Source of the DNA: Strigops habroptila
Taxonomy: Eukaryota > Chordata > Aves > Psittaciformes > Psittacidae
Direction: 5' to 3'
DNA length: 64,000 bases
Assembly: GCF_004027225.2 (NCBI RefSeq)
Contig: NC_044284.2
Coordinates: 41,030,420 to 41,094,419, forward strand
The position numbers and the translations under genes were made by a program. The stretch's first letter is position 1; each line of letters starts with the position of its first letter. The notes under the pieces were generated by a model. That model saw only the letters and a program-made list of their open reading frames with translations, did not search any database and was not told the origin of the DNA. This document shows, piece after piece, positions 47,301 through 57,890 of this stretch.

Positions 47301-50139
47301 TTTCATTCATTCCCTGTTCAGCTGTGTCAAACAGGCAACACTCCTGGTCTCTATGTCCAGAATACCAATTACTCCTTTCCCTTGCTTCACAAGATGAGCT
47401 TAATTTCAAAACTGCTCTGAAGTTTGTTTCTAAGGTGCCTTGGTCTGGTAAAGAAGTAGGTACACTAGTGTTGCTTTCATTTACCTGGTACATTAGCTGA
47501 CACTGTTGAGAGTTATACTTGTAATTGGTCATAGCCTGTTTATATTTTAATTTAAATTATTTGATCTGTTGAAGCATGAAATTGTGTAGTATTGATTTTT
47601 TTTTTTTTTTTTAATTCCTTACAAATCTCTTGATGTTGAGAACAACATTAGGAGTTCAACTGGTTCACTTGATTTTAATTTTGTTTTTCAGCTTTGGAAA
47701 TCCTGCCCTGGATGAAAGAAGCATCTTGGCTCCTCTTTATCAGTGCTGCATGTAAGTGAAATGCAGGGATGCTGCTCACTTTACTTATGCAATTGCTGTC
47801 CTTAGGTTTGCAATGTAATTAAGTTTGAAGCCTTCTGGCAACTTGAAAATGTTTGCTTTACTATATTTGTTTGATGTATTGTCACTGCTCAAGAAGCTGA
47901 GAAATACATTTTCATTAGGGTAGTAAATCAGATGGTAGACTGTAGGAAGTAGTCTTGCCTCCAGGTCACTGGTTCAAATCTGTCCTTAGTCAGTATGACA
48001 GGTACTTTACATCTGCAGCTGTCTCTATCCAGATCCTGCCGAATAAAAGTTCACATCACAGTTTGAGTTCTCCCTGGCAGAAGCTAACGACTCAACGTGT
48101 CTGGCAATTTAAGTACTTTCATTGCCAAATGTTCTTTCTAAACAAGATTGCAGCACTGCTCAGGGTGCTCCTTTCAATGTGAAGTTCACAGGTTTTTTGC
48201 AGGATTTTGTTTCCGCTTTGGCTCTCTGAGCTGTGGTTTTGTTTTATTTTTAGAAGCTGTGACTTGTTGATTTCTGTTTTCTGTGTCCGCTCTCTCACCA
48301 GGCCATTGCTACTTCTCATTAATTAATAGATGATCAGGAGGCTGGAGCGCATCTGCTATGAAGACAGGCTAAGAAAGTTGGGCTTGTTCAGTCTGGAGAA
48401 GAGAAGGCTCAAGGGGGGAGACCTTACAGCAGCCTTCCAATACCTAAAGGGGGCCTACAGGAAAGCTGGAGAGGTGCTTTTTACAAGGGCATGTAGTGAT
48501 AGGACAAGGGGGAATGGCATTAAACTGGAAGAAGGTAGATTTAGATTGGTATATTACGAAGAAATTCTTTACTGTGCAGGTAGTGAGGCACTGGAACAGG
48601 TTGCCTGAGAATCTGTGGCTGCCCCATCCCCGGAGGTGTTCAAGGCCAGGTTGGACAGGGCTTAGAGCAACTTTTGAGCAACCTGGTGTAATGGAAGTTA
48701 TCCCTGCCTGTGGCAGGAAGTTTGGAACTAGATAATCTCTAAGGTCCCTTGCAACACAAACCATTTCATTAAAAATTCCAGGAAGAAAAATACTGACATA
48801 TCTGTTTTCTGCTTCTGCTACTACAAGATAACATTAACTCTGTTAAGCCTTCCAAATTAAGCATTTAGTTGAGAGTTCCTTGAGCCTGGCCTTGGAAGGT
48901 TCTGTCTCCTGAATTCCTCAGGGCCTGTGAAACCTGGGAATTCAGCAGCTAGCCTGAGCTCTCACCCCTTGCTTGTGCTAAGCAAAGCTCTATGCATGCT
49001 ACAGTATACCTGGCCTACATTCTGCAAGATTCTTTTAGAATCCATATGGAAAACAGTTAAACTAAATGATTTTCAAGTTATTTAGTTTTCCTACAGTAAT
49101 TTTAAATGTATATTTCATTTCCCACTTTATGAGGATCTTTTGGAATCTCTCATCTAGATTCTCCCAAATGCAACCAGAAAAGAAGTATATCTGTGTGAGA
49201 ATATGTTTTCTGCTTTTCAGATATCCTTTCTTTCTGATACCAGGCAAATGCCATATAAAAATTAATACGCATAATTGTTTTAACTATAGGTTTATTACAG
49301 CACATGGTTATATTGCTGCTTTCTGCAGAGGCCATCAATAGCCAGGAGTTTAGACCAGTGGTGCTAAAACACAAAAATTTGGGAGACAATCCTAAAAAAC
49401 TTCACAGAACAACTCAGTTTATGTGGGCTGATATGAACAAGTTCAATGGCCAACGGAGCAGAAAGATCACTGCTGTGTTCACTTTCTTGGAAGTTCAGTC
49501 AACTGACTTTTGTTCTTCGTGATTAATTGCTGTTCAGTGATACTCTTTCTGAGGTGACATGAGTTTTGTGTTTGAATTAACAGCCAGACTGGTAATTTTC
49601 TTTCCTTTTCAAACTGTATCTGAGAGGCCTCAGGACTGAGGAACTTCCTTGCTAGCAGTTGCAACTGTTCCTATATGACATAAGAATTAAGTCATATTAG
49701 TTTCTTTCTTCTGCACCTTCAGTTTTCAAGTTTCAATTAGATACTGCATATAATGCAGTTGTATCTGGACCCTCCCATCCAAAACCATTTTGTTAGCAAG
49801 ACTCCGCTCTTGATGTGACAGGCTCCCTCAAGAGGTTGGCTTTGGTATTGCTGACGGGGCTTCAGCTGACAGTGGTATGATGACGTGTTTGTTTCTCTCT
49901 TTTGCAGCATCCGGGTTTCTACCTGGAATAGACTTAATTACCTGAAGAATGGAGCATTGAAGTCTGCCTTAAAAACTGCTATGTCGCATGACCCCATCTC
50001 ACCAGTGCTTTCTGACCCTCATCTGGATGCCCTAGACCAGCGGCTTCTCAGCATTCTGGCTACAGTGAAGCAGTGCACAGACCAGTTTGGGCCAGATGTT
50101 GTGCTGGTGGAAGACAGGATGACTCTGTCTCATTTGTAA
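34977..50139 (+). CDS. FAM20B: Glycosaminoglycan xylosylkinase (FAM20B), seven coding exons
   Basis: Type II Golgi kinase that phosphorylates the 2-OH of xylose in the proteoglycan linkage tetrasaccharide, which promotes chain extension. Join: 34977-35353, 38096-38182, 40277-40386, 42573-42744, 45268-45459, 47692-47751, 49908-50139, total 1230 nt, 409 aa plus stop, equal to the human length from memory. Residues about 7-25 form a signal anchor. A sequon N193-N-T and a cysteine cluster (C196, C201, C204, C210) sit in the kinase lobe region. The catalytic-loop aspartate is D289 in [10 protein letters not shown], and the metal-binding DFG-equivalent is D309 in LDNAKSFG. The start is chosen at MKLKQRVV, which matches the known N-terminus; no in-frame upstream ATG exists in the exon. 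All introns have GT-AG ends. No break or missing key residue is seen, so the gene looks functional. Confidence 0.97.
36374..36440. repeat. Probable MIR/L2-type SINE 3'-end relic
   Basis: Contains 'atttctatagtgctttctg' and 'ctgtaaagcgtttcac...cattaaatta', the order of the amniote MIR/L2 tail (from memory: tatagcgcctttcat...aaagcgctttacaaacattaatta). Short and diverged. Confidence 0.4.
36516..36555. repeat. 20-base tandem duplication
   Basis: TTTATAGGAGCACTAGACAG is followed immediately by TTTATAGGAATGCTAGACAG. The two units differ at only two positions, so this is a local duplication inside FAM20B intron 2. Confidence 0.9.
38096..38182 (+). CDS. FAM20B: FAM20B exon 3 (aa 126-155)
   Basis: Acceptor TTACAG|ATATGCC and donor GACAG|GTATGG. 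It encodes [20 protein letters not shown] and the following AFHLD. The frame is continuous from exon 2 (AG+A = Arg). From memory human reads YSRDHVVEG here, a conservative difference. Confidence 0.94.
38183..40276 (+). other. FAM20B: FAM20B intron 3
   Basis: Holds two adjacent palindromes at 38506-38548 (see findings) and a MIR-like relic at 39605-39725. A 66-codon open frame (38550-38750) resembles nothing I know. Confidence 0.7.
39605..39725 (-). repeat. Probable MIR-like SINE relic
   Basis: The + strand shows 'gtggtcacagagcaaaggcc', 'tggcagacatgggagcagaacctgg' and 'ccaggttttcc' in the order of the reversed MIR consensus (from memory: aaggtcacacagcaagtcagtggcagagccgggattagaacccaggtctcc). 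Diverged but colinear. Confidence 0.5.
40277..40386 (+). CDS. FAM20B: FAM20B exon 4 (aa 155-192)
   Basis: Acceptor AAATCAG|AATTCTG and donor GTGG|GTAAGTG. It encodes [20 protein letters not shown] and [16 protein letters not shown]. No stop occurs in frame and both junction codons rebuild sensible residues. Confidence 0.94.
40387..42572 (+). other. FAM20B: FAM20B intron 4
   Basis: No repeat family or gene recognised. The minus-strand frame at 41472-41876 has no family resemblance. Confidence 0.7.
42573..42744 (+). CDS. FAM20B: FAM20B exon 5 (aa 192-249)
   Basis: Acceptor GCTTAAG|GTAATAAC and donor GCCAG|GTATGA. It encodes the [12 protein letters not shown] cysteine-rich stretch with an N-glycosylation sequon, followed by [13 protein letters not shown] and the [13 protein letters not shown] segment. 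The cysteines fit the disulfide pattern expected of secreted FAM20 kinases. Confidence 0.95.
42745..45267 (+). other. FAM20B: FAM20B intron 5
   Basis: No recognisable gene or interspersed repeat. It is AT-rich throughout, with several purine-rich runs between 44,200 and 45,000. Confidence 0.7.
45268..45459 (+). CDS. FAM20B: FAM20B exon 6 (aa 249-313), catalytic loop
   Basis: Acceptor CCCGCAG|GTGGGAG and donor AAAAG|GTGAGG. It carries both active-site aspartates: D289 in GNADRHHYE and D309 in LLDNAK. This is the most diagnostic exon of the gene. Confidence 0.96.
45460..47691 (+). other. FAM20B: FAM20B intron 6
   Basis: Contains a CR1 3' fragment (46853-47045), an A15 run (47128-47142) and a T17 run (47596-47612). 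No gene is visible. Confidence 0.7.
46853..47045 (-). repeat. CR1-related LINE 3' fragment (older subtype)
   Basis: Begins 'ttcatagaatcatggaag' with 'gttggaagggacccatgaggatcatctagtc', the reversed CR1 tail, then continues with 'aaactaaatcatatgactaagagcatcgtccagatgttcttg', a block typical of a different CR1 subfamily from the copies at 3.1, 16.1 and 48.3 kb. It is on the minus strand, antisense to FAM20B, and 5'-truncated. Confidence 0.82.
47692..47751 (+). CDS. FAM20B: FAM20B exon 7 (aa 313-333)
   Basis: Acceptor TTTTTCAG|CTTTGG and donor GCTGCAT|GTAAGT, 60 nt. It completes the NAKSFG motif and encodes [17 protein letters not shown]. It is too short to be found by ORF length; identified by frame and family sequence. 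Confidence 0.94.
47752..49907 (+). other. FAM20B: FAM20B intron 7
   Basis: Contains a sense CR1 fragment (48329-48770). A segment near 47960-48020 has a tRNA-promoter-like GGTTCAAATC B box and may be an old tRNA-derived SINE. Otherwise unremarkable. Confidence 0.65.
48329..48770 (+). repeat. CR1 LINE 3' fragment with pol C-terminus (sense)
   Basis: The + strand encodes the end of CR1 ORF2: [40 protein letters not shown] and [20 protein letters not shown] are recognisable. It is followed by the 3' UTR block 'gtgttcaaggccaggttgg' and 'ctaaggtcccttgcaacacaaaccatt', which ends near 48770. The frame is interrupted shortly after the EGRFRL stretch. It is a dead, 5'-truncated LINE copy inside FAM20B intron 7. 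Confidence 0.92.
49908..50139 (+). CDS. FAM20B: FAM20B exon 8, last coding exon (aa 333-409)
   Basis: Acceptor TTTTGCAG|CATCCGG. It encodes [15 protein letters not shown] through [12 protein letters not shown] and ends at TAA 50137-50139. The C-terminal SHL end matches human FAM20B from memory. Confidence 0.96.
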
Positions 50140-50624
50140 TTGTAGTAGAACACAGATGAAACTCCTTTTTTACAAACAAACAGAAAAGTGATAGAAAAAC
50201 AGCACAATCAGTTCAGAAAGGCTGCGGCCAAGATGGACTGAAATGAACAGGAAAGCTTCCTAGCCAGAGAAACAGAGGTGACACTGGCTTTTACCTTGGG
50301 CTGACAGCAGTGAGGTGGGAAGTTGGAGCCTTGGATAGCTCAGTACTTGTAATGGCATCTTGGTCATTTTGGTGTGTGTCCATTGCCGGCAGTGGACGTT
50401 GCACTGGATATAAGTGGCTCTTGATATTGGTGGAAGTGTGTGGAATACAGAGACTAATTTGTAGACTGAATCTAGAGGGAACAAATGGAGATGAACAGTA
50501 CGATCCTCTGCCCTTCTCTTCCCCACAAATCTTTTGCGAGTTTTTGTCTGATTCGGGGTTGTACATAATCAGCTGTCAGCTGGTTAGGCATTTTACTGCT
50601 TCTTTAGAGAAAGAGGAAGTGGTG

Positions 50625-50630
50625 AATAAA
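50625..50630 (+). terminator. FAM20B: Proximal polyadenylation signal of FAM20B
   Basis: Canonical AATAAA 486 bases after the stop codon, followed 21 bases later by a GC-rich hairpin (50652-50669). Confidence 0.55.
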
Positions 50631-53602
50631 ATATTAGATTGAAGAGTTGTGCCACCCCCCTGGGGGTGGGATGTTCTTCTGAATGCCATTAGGGGTGGGA
50701 GAGGGGACCTCTGCTGCTCAGTTGTCTTTTCCTTGATAAAAGGCTGAGAAAGGGGTTTGCCTCATGCGATAATGCTTCAGTGTTTTTGCTGAAGTCCTAT
50801 CAAAGATTTATCCACAGGGTTGGAGATTTAGGGGAGGACAGGGTGGTTATACAGCACTTGGTAGTTAAGGGGTTAAAGTAAGTTTTCATGTGTCCTGTCA
50901 CTGTTTTCCATTTTTATGGAATCTGGCAAGGTCTGAGTAGAGAAAATATCATTGCAGTCCTGTGCCCATGTTAACCAAATTTTCATTATATTGTAGCTAA
51001 GAAGGAGGACAGACTCTGTCCTTGGAAGCAGGTTCTGTTTAGTGAGGTCATGCTGCTTTTACTTAGGCCCTATTTAATGTGGGGAGTCTGGGTATGTTGT
51101 ACCGGGGAAAGAGAGGTGTATTGCTGAACTTCGCCAGTAACCAACAGCCATGGGCAAGGTCCTGAAGAGTGGAGAGATCCATGAGCCATGGTCTTTCTTC
51201 TTCATCTCATATGAAGAGAGCTTCCTGCTGCTTGATGTTATAACCACAGCTCAGTGCTGCTGTTCTGTGGAATGCCAGCAGTTTTTCAGTCTGAGCTCTG
51301 AAGCTGTGCGCACTTCCAGAAAGTTTTCTGCCTTCCCCAGCTGCTTCCTGCAACCCCTACTGCAATGTTGTGACTGGGGTAGTTATCCTGGGGTCCTCGC
51401 TTCTAATGACTCTGCCATAGATAGGGAGAGAGTTAGTGTAATTTGGCTTTCAGGGCAGACTTGTAGCTCTCATCTTGTACTAGTCCTGTCATCTTTCAGC
51501 ACTGTGTCAGCTTGCACTGTGGATGAGCTTGTGGGTGCAAAACCCGTCACACTTGTGGTAGGTCTGAATCTGTCTCCCGAGAAGGGAGCTTTATCATTAT
51601 GTTTCCAAATTTAACAGCTTTGCATCAGTTTTCAGTTTAGACAGTGTGGTCCTTAGAAGTAAGGAAAGAGCTCACTTCCCAAAGTGATTATGTATTATTG
51701 AACTTGGGAGCAAGAGCAGCAAAATGTCAGTTTAAGAATTTTTCCTTGTTTTGCCTGTCAAAATCTTTCTAACTCTGGAGCAGTTTGCTGGGCAGATAAA
51801 GAGCTGTTTCTGTTCTTGCACCTGCTGCCATACCTGATCAAAGAGGTATAAGTGAGAGAGTTTTATTTTTTAAATGCAGTTTTATTTTGTTGGAGTCTTT
51901 TTGTCATTGCATGAGCAGAGTATCTTGAAAGTAGAATGCAACTGTTAAACTGAATTTTATGTTCTAGAACTGTTCTGGACTTGACCACATCACAGACCCA
52001 CCCAAGAGCCAGGATGGGATCTGGAGTTATTTATTGGTGTTACTAGTCAGGACTGTAATGCACAGCCAGCTTTTAGGACACTGGTGTTAAGCTAGTGCCT
52101 GTTTATTGTTGTACTTAATAACATAACACGTGCTTTGGAAGCCATGGTCCTTCAGTGAGGACCCGCCAGTGTGGATTGTGCCTTGTGGGTTCCCTTAGGG
52201 CAGAAGCAAGCGTACTGATGGTGAGTGTGGGCAGGAGCCGTGCAAGGATTGCCCTGGGCCCTCGCTGGCTGAGCTGGCCTGTCACTTGGCTGGCCGTCAG
52301 ATTTCAGTAGTTGAGTGAGACATTGTGGGAAGTACTGTGGGCAGCAGTGAGGTGGTTAGTGAATGCTTTTATTCTAAAGCAGAGTAGGTTCATACTGAGG
52401 CATTTTGGCATAAACTCTTTCCCAGGAAATTTAAGATGATTTACATAAAGAGGAGATGGTGAAGCACATGGTAATAGCTTGTAGCATTTTTAAAAGTATG
52501 TTCTTCTCTTTGAGCTTAATCATGAGCACTTAATATTTTGGGAAAGACCTACCAAAATTCAATATTTTGATTTCTATGTGATCACTCTTGATCATTTACA
52601 TTTGATTTAATAATGGATTCCAAAAAAAGTCTTTCTGTCTTTATGAAATTAAATTAGTGTTTGGGACTTATGTATTGTTTCTTCACAGGGCTCTAAGCTG
52701 AAGCTTTTGCTGTTAGATGGAACCTGGGTATAAGTTTTTCCCCAGTGTGAATGTCAAAGATTTAAAGCAGTGTGTTGGTTTACTGGTACAAAGGGCGTGA
52801 AGTCCGGCATCATCAGTAGGAGGAAGGAAGAAATGGTTGCTTTTTTTCTTCTTTTTTTTTGTCATATCAATACTCCTGGTCCCTGTAAACACCACTGGAG
52901 AATGGTGTTCTGCAGCAGAAAAGACGAATAAATTCCTCTCTTATCCAAAATCAGGAAGATCTGATTTTAGCCCTGTGATAATCTCTGGCATTTTGGTAGT
53001 GATTGTTGTTTTGTTTGAATATGGACCCTGCGAAATAAGCAGCAGGATCCACATGTGAACAGGGTCTGCTTGAATCTCTGAAAAAATGTCATTCGTGAGG
53101 CAGGTGCTATGCTCTGTTGATGAGGTTTTCATGACACCTTCTAATTCTTGTTCACTGTGCACACTGTAATCTGCTGGCTCCAGATGTTACAAAATGGTTG
53201 TGTTGTGGATATTAGTAATATAGGAGCGCTTGAAGCACAGAAATCAAGAACTAATTAAAAAGAGAGCATCATCAGCCATCTGCTATTTATCTCCTCCTTC
53301 CGAAGTCAGCAGTCAGGCTGGAGGAGACACGGAAGTCTGCTCCTCTTCCAGCAGCTAATGAACTGGAGTGTGTCATGCCAAACAAACTTCAACTGAAAAA
53401 TACTAATTTATTAAGAAGGTAATTTATTTGCTGTGGCAGCTGGAGCAAGATGCTCAAAACAGACACCCCTCTTGGAGCTGTCAGAGGATTGCCCCTGGGA
53501 GCAGCTGCAGAAATGGAGGGTGCTAATAAGAAAACAGACTGCAATCATGACTTTCTACTTGTATCCCCCAGGGTCAGATTCCACATAAAGCAACATTGTG
53601 TG

Positions 53603-53620
53603 AATAAAGATTTTAATAAA
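53603..53620 (+). terminator. FAM20B: Distal double polyadenylation signal of FAM20B
   Basis: Two AATAAA hexamers twelve bases apart (53603 and 53615), lying within and beside a 14-base direct repeat, with T- and G-containing sequence downstream. Confidence 0.6.
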
Positions 53621-53640
53621 GCAACATTGATGGATTGTTT

Positions 53641-56600
53641 AAGCCTCTCTCTCTCGTTCCGACATGTATTGGGCGGAATGTTCAGAGTGTTTTGCTACTG
53701 CTGTTTCAGTTATTCCTTCACTAATAGTTATCAATGGCGTTTATTCCAGTCATGTATATCCAAGAATGGGGTCAAATGTCCATGTTGTTTGCAAGAGCCT
53801 TGCTGGTAAGGAAAGATGTGTTTAAAAAGATGTGTTCTGTTCTGTGTGAACAGAATGCACCTAGCTTTAAGTGGTCTTCAGACAGCTTTTGAAAGTGCAT
53901 CCTGTGGCCTGGCATCTGCCAAGCACCTAGGCTAATCTCTTGGTTGTGTCCCAATAGGCTGGCTTTCTTTTGTGGAGCAAGAGATGTATATAGAGTTAGC
54001 AGGTGTTCATGGCTGGCTTTTCTAAGCTTTTATTGAAGCCTTTTTATAAGACGGGGCAAGTAAACAGCCACCAAAATCTGTTCCCACAGAGTGCAGGGGT
54101 TTAATCTGGCTATATTGGAGCTTGCTTTCTTAATAACCCCCTGCAGTGAGTTCTTCAGAGGTAGGAGGTGATGCTCACAGTTCTGAATGTCAGGCATCTG
54201 GAAGGCAAAGAAGCCACCAAGAGCTGCTGTGTACTTCTGAGGGCTGCGTGAGCTGCTGCCAGCCCCCGTACAGCTTTTGGGGACAGGACACCCCAAAACC
54301 ACCACAGCACTGTGCCACTCCTGGAAAGGCAGGGACGGTCTTTGGCCTGGCCTGTAGCATCAGCGTCATGTTGTGAAACAACCGAAAGCACCTGCTGTTT
54401 TTTAAACTAGGCTTTCTCAGCTGAAACTTTAAACTTCAGCATTGCTGAATTTTTTAAGAACTGTTTTGGGGGTTTTATTTTGGGGATTTTGGGGGGTGGA
54501 TGTTCTGGGGTTTTTTTTGTCTTTTGGCATTGTGTGGTGACAATAATTTTTCATATCCTCCGTCTCTATTTTTGAGGTGCCAATCTGCTCAGGAGCAGGA
54601 CAGGATTCTTGCTTGTGTATTAGCAGTTCAACAACTTGCAGAATTACAGATGCTTTTGAGTTTTGAAAGGCTGAAATAGCTAGTTTTGAGAGCTGTTCTT
54701 ACAAGCACTTTGTTGTACTACTGCTATGTAATTTTGGAGTGGTTGGCCTTAGTAACAGGGTGAGAATTCATATAACTGGAAGATTTTAAAGTGTTTCTGA
54801 TTATGTAATGAAAATAATTTTACAGAAGAATGAGCAGAAACAACTTTGAGCCAATGGAGAATCAAAGAGGCTTGAAAATTAGCACTTTCCCTGAATTTCT
54901 TTCAAATTCTTTCCCTCCAAATTTTTATTGTTTCTAAATATTGGAAATTAAAAGAAGATCTTAATTAATATACCCCAGGTGTGGGACTGGTGCTCTGTTT
55001 TTCCTTTGTGGAGTCTCTCAATATTTTTAAGAGACTGGGGATGGGTGTTTAAGGGGGCAACTAGAGAAAGGAGAGAAAGGAATTCCACTTATACCCTTTA
55101 TTCCAGATCTTATTTTTTAGTGATCTAATTCATAGCTGTGTAATACTGAGCTCTGCAGAGAGACTTTTCTCCTCCTCCTGCCTTCTTTCAGAGTTCGTCT
55201 GTGGATGTGCAGAAGGAATTGCTGTATGGAAAGTTGAAAAACCCTAAAAGGATGGATGGATGGCATTTCCCCATCCAGCAGATACAGCCTGTAGTATAAA
55301 TCCTGGATTGCAAGGTTCCCTCCAAGTGTTTTCTCGTCCTGAGTTGCATTAGGGGTGCTAAATAAGCCAGGCATAACCACATTTTTATGGTGCTGGTTTT
55401 TCTTTCTTTTGAGATGATCCCTGCACTATAAGGCCTGACTTGACCTAAGGTCATGGCTTTTTAATGAGGTGATTTCTGCTCACCAGGACTGCTTTGGAAT
55501 AACCAGCCATGAGGTGAAAAGCTCTGCATCCAGGTATCATTAAGGTTCCTACTAACCAAACTATTCTATGATCATCTCTGTGTCCATGCAGATCCCTGCA
55601 GTACCTCTTCCTGCAAGACTGTTAGCTGAAGACTAGCAAATACTCTAGTGAATGTTCCAGCAGATGAAGAAAAAATAAAGGGGGGGTAGGGGGCAGAGGG
55701 AGAGAGACAATCCCAACAAGCTCTCCTAGGGCAGTACCTGCTGTGCCTCCTATCCCCATCCTTCCCAAGTCAGGTAAGGGCAAGTTCTCTTCAGTGTAGG
55801 GCACTAGGATCTCTTCCAGTCTCCTGCAGCTTCCTTTCCAATCTATGGGGATGATTTCCTCCCTGAGGAAATTCCTCAATTCAGGTTCTTTAGCTAGTTT
55901 TCAGAAAGGCTGATAGCAGTTTAATTTGTTATGGCTATAGTGAGTTTGATTTTTGATTGATTTTTTAATGTGCATATTTTTAGTTATGTTTAAGTTATTG
56001 CACTTGCTGCTAAGGTTTTAGCCTCACTATTTTTGAAGCTGGAGGGGGGCAATAATGTTAATACCAGTATCTTTAATGCTGATGTGTAATATTTATAGAC
56101 ACCTGTAGATGGTGATATGCTCCACTCCATGACTTGGCAGTGCTGGATCCCACTCACTGCCCATCCACCTGAACAGCAGAATCGTCAGGCTGGATGAATT
56201 GCACTTGGTATCCTCCTTATTTTTATTTTTCTGAGCACGTGGGATACCCTTGAAATTCTTTCCCATGTCCAAAGCATCTTGGCCTCATGTCAGTTAGGAT
56301 AAGTTGCAGGTGGACTTGTGCTGATGCTCAGTAACTTGTGCAGGTGTTAGTCTCTTACAGTATGCCAGTGGTGGGTACAGCTTAAGGTAAGATGCAAGTT
56401 ATGTGGGGCTTATCCACTTTAAATCCCCTACCCGCGGCTAAGTTTATGTGCATGCCCGTTTCCAAAAGCCAGGCTTTGCCTGGGATCCTAGAATCTCCTG
56501 CCAAAGCACAGGCAGCCAGCCCTAGCAACTGTGTTTGCTGCTTCCCTGTCTAGGAGGGGGTTTACAACTTTCTGGAGAAACTGGTTGGAGAAAAGTGGTT

Positions 56601-57100
56601 GGTGATGGTGAGCTTAGAGGTGGTAGTGAGTTGTACCTCAGTTCTCATACACGATTTCATGGTGGTTCTGTCATGATCTGAATTATATTTTTTCCTGGCT
56701 GCATGAGTGGAGACCACCATACCTTGTCTTAGTGTTCAGATATACTGGTGGATGAAGATGCATTGATGTAGAAGTAAACAGCAGCATTTCTTGGGGTTGA
56801 TGAGGAATTACATGCATCCAGTGTCACACTGCAAGCCCGTCCCAGAACCAGCAACAAAACCGTTTGTCTCAGAGCTTTGGTCTAATCACTAAACTGAGCT
56901 CACAGCAGGCAGCAAATGCACCCCGGTCAGCACAGTGCAGCTCCCTCTGTTGCCGGTCTGGCTTATCCACTGCCTCCTGCTCCTTTGCTTATGCCTGCAA
57001 TTTTTGCGTCCCTTGGAAATGACTCTGATGAACAACAACTGCTGATGCCTCTTGCATTTGTGGCAGCAAAACTTCTGCTGAGCCACTGGACTGAAAAAAC
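53641..57100. other. Spacer between FAM20B and TOR3A
   Basis: No supported gene. It contains a T/G-rich stretch with four G4+ runs (54468-54510) and a short GGAT repeat (55250-55262). Open frames on both strands are chance-like. Confidence 0.6.
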
Positions 57101-57119
57101 CCCAGGCTATTTGCCTTCC

Positions 57120-57890
57120 CCAGGAATTTGTTGCAGGCGCTGCGGTGCGGAGGCCAGAGGGAGCGGTGCAGTTCTGTGGAGCAGGTTGGCAGTGGTGTCA
57201 GGAGCTTCCTTAGGTATCTCTCCAGCCCGGCTGGAAGAGAAGCCTCTCACCTCCCCTCCCAGCAAGGGCTGGCAGGACCCGGGAAGCAGACGGGAATAGA
57301 GACCCAAGGGGTGCCTGGCGCCGTCTTTCAGGATCGGGGCTGGGTTCTGCAGTGCAGCGAAGGGCAGGATCCGTGCCAAGCCGGTGGAGCCTCCGTTCCC
57401 GGGACAGGCGGGAGGCCACGTGTGCGTGGCGGTGACACCACCCCACGGCTTTTCTCCAGCGACTCCCATCGCAGGCGGCCAGGAAGTGAGATCACGGCTC
57501 GGGCGGTTTAAGGGAGGCCGGGAGCCTGCAGACACCCAGCAGAGCGGGGGCAGAGCTACTCCTACCCTGCTGGGGACCCCCGACCCACCGCCATGGGCCA
57601 GGGCAGGCTCCCGGCCCTCCTGGGGCTGGCCTGCTGCCTGCTGCTGCTGCGGGGCTCGGGGGGCCTGGGCAGCCGAGGAACGACGCGGTGGCCCTGGGAA
57701 GAGGAGCAGGGCCCCATGGCAGAGGGGGAACCGTGGAGCGGGGCAAGGTACGACGCCGTAAAGAAGCACTTGGGAGCTGTGGGTGCGCTCTCCAAGCAGT
57801 ATTGGCAGTACCTGACATGCAAAATGTGGCAGGAGGGCTGTGAAGAGGAGGAGGAGGAAGTGTCCAGTCCCAGCCGAGGTAAGCGCCTTC
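57120..57890 (+). promoter_or_regulatory. TOR3A: CpG-rich promoter and first exon region of TOR3A
   Basis: GC and CpG content rises sharply from about 57,120 and falls after exon 1. A CACGTG E-box lies at 57417-57422, and an ETS-like CCAGGAAGTGA starts at 57479, about 115 bases before the start codon. No TATA box is seen. Human TOR3A was described as interferon-responsive, but I find no convincing ISRE here. Confidence 0.7.
57593..57878 (+). CDS. TOR3A: TOR3A exon 1 (aa 1-96)
   Basis: ATG in strong context (CCGCCATGG). It encodes the leucine-rich signal peptide, the GALSKQYWQYLTCKMW segment shared with human TOR3A, and an acidic CEEEEEEV run from GAG/GAA codons. Donor CCGAG|GTAAGC. Confidence 0.93.

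Larger units (their letters stand above)
50140..53640 (+). other. FAM20B: FAM20B 3'UTR (proposed extent)
   Basis: Follows the TAA at 50139. A first AATAAA is at 50625-50630, which would give a 3'UTR of about 0.5 kb. A doubled AATAAA at 53603-53608 and 53615-53620, followed by T/G-rich sequence, would give about 3.5 kb. Both ends may be used; the longer one is in keeping with the long 3'UTR of mammalian FAM20B, from memory. A 154-codon open frame at 51150-51614 starts in a good context but resembles nothing. Confidence 0.6.
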
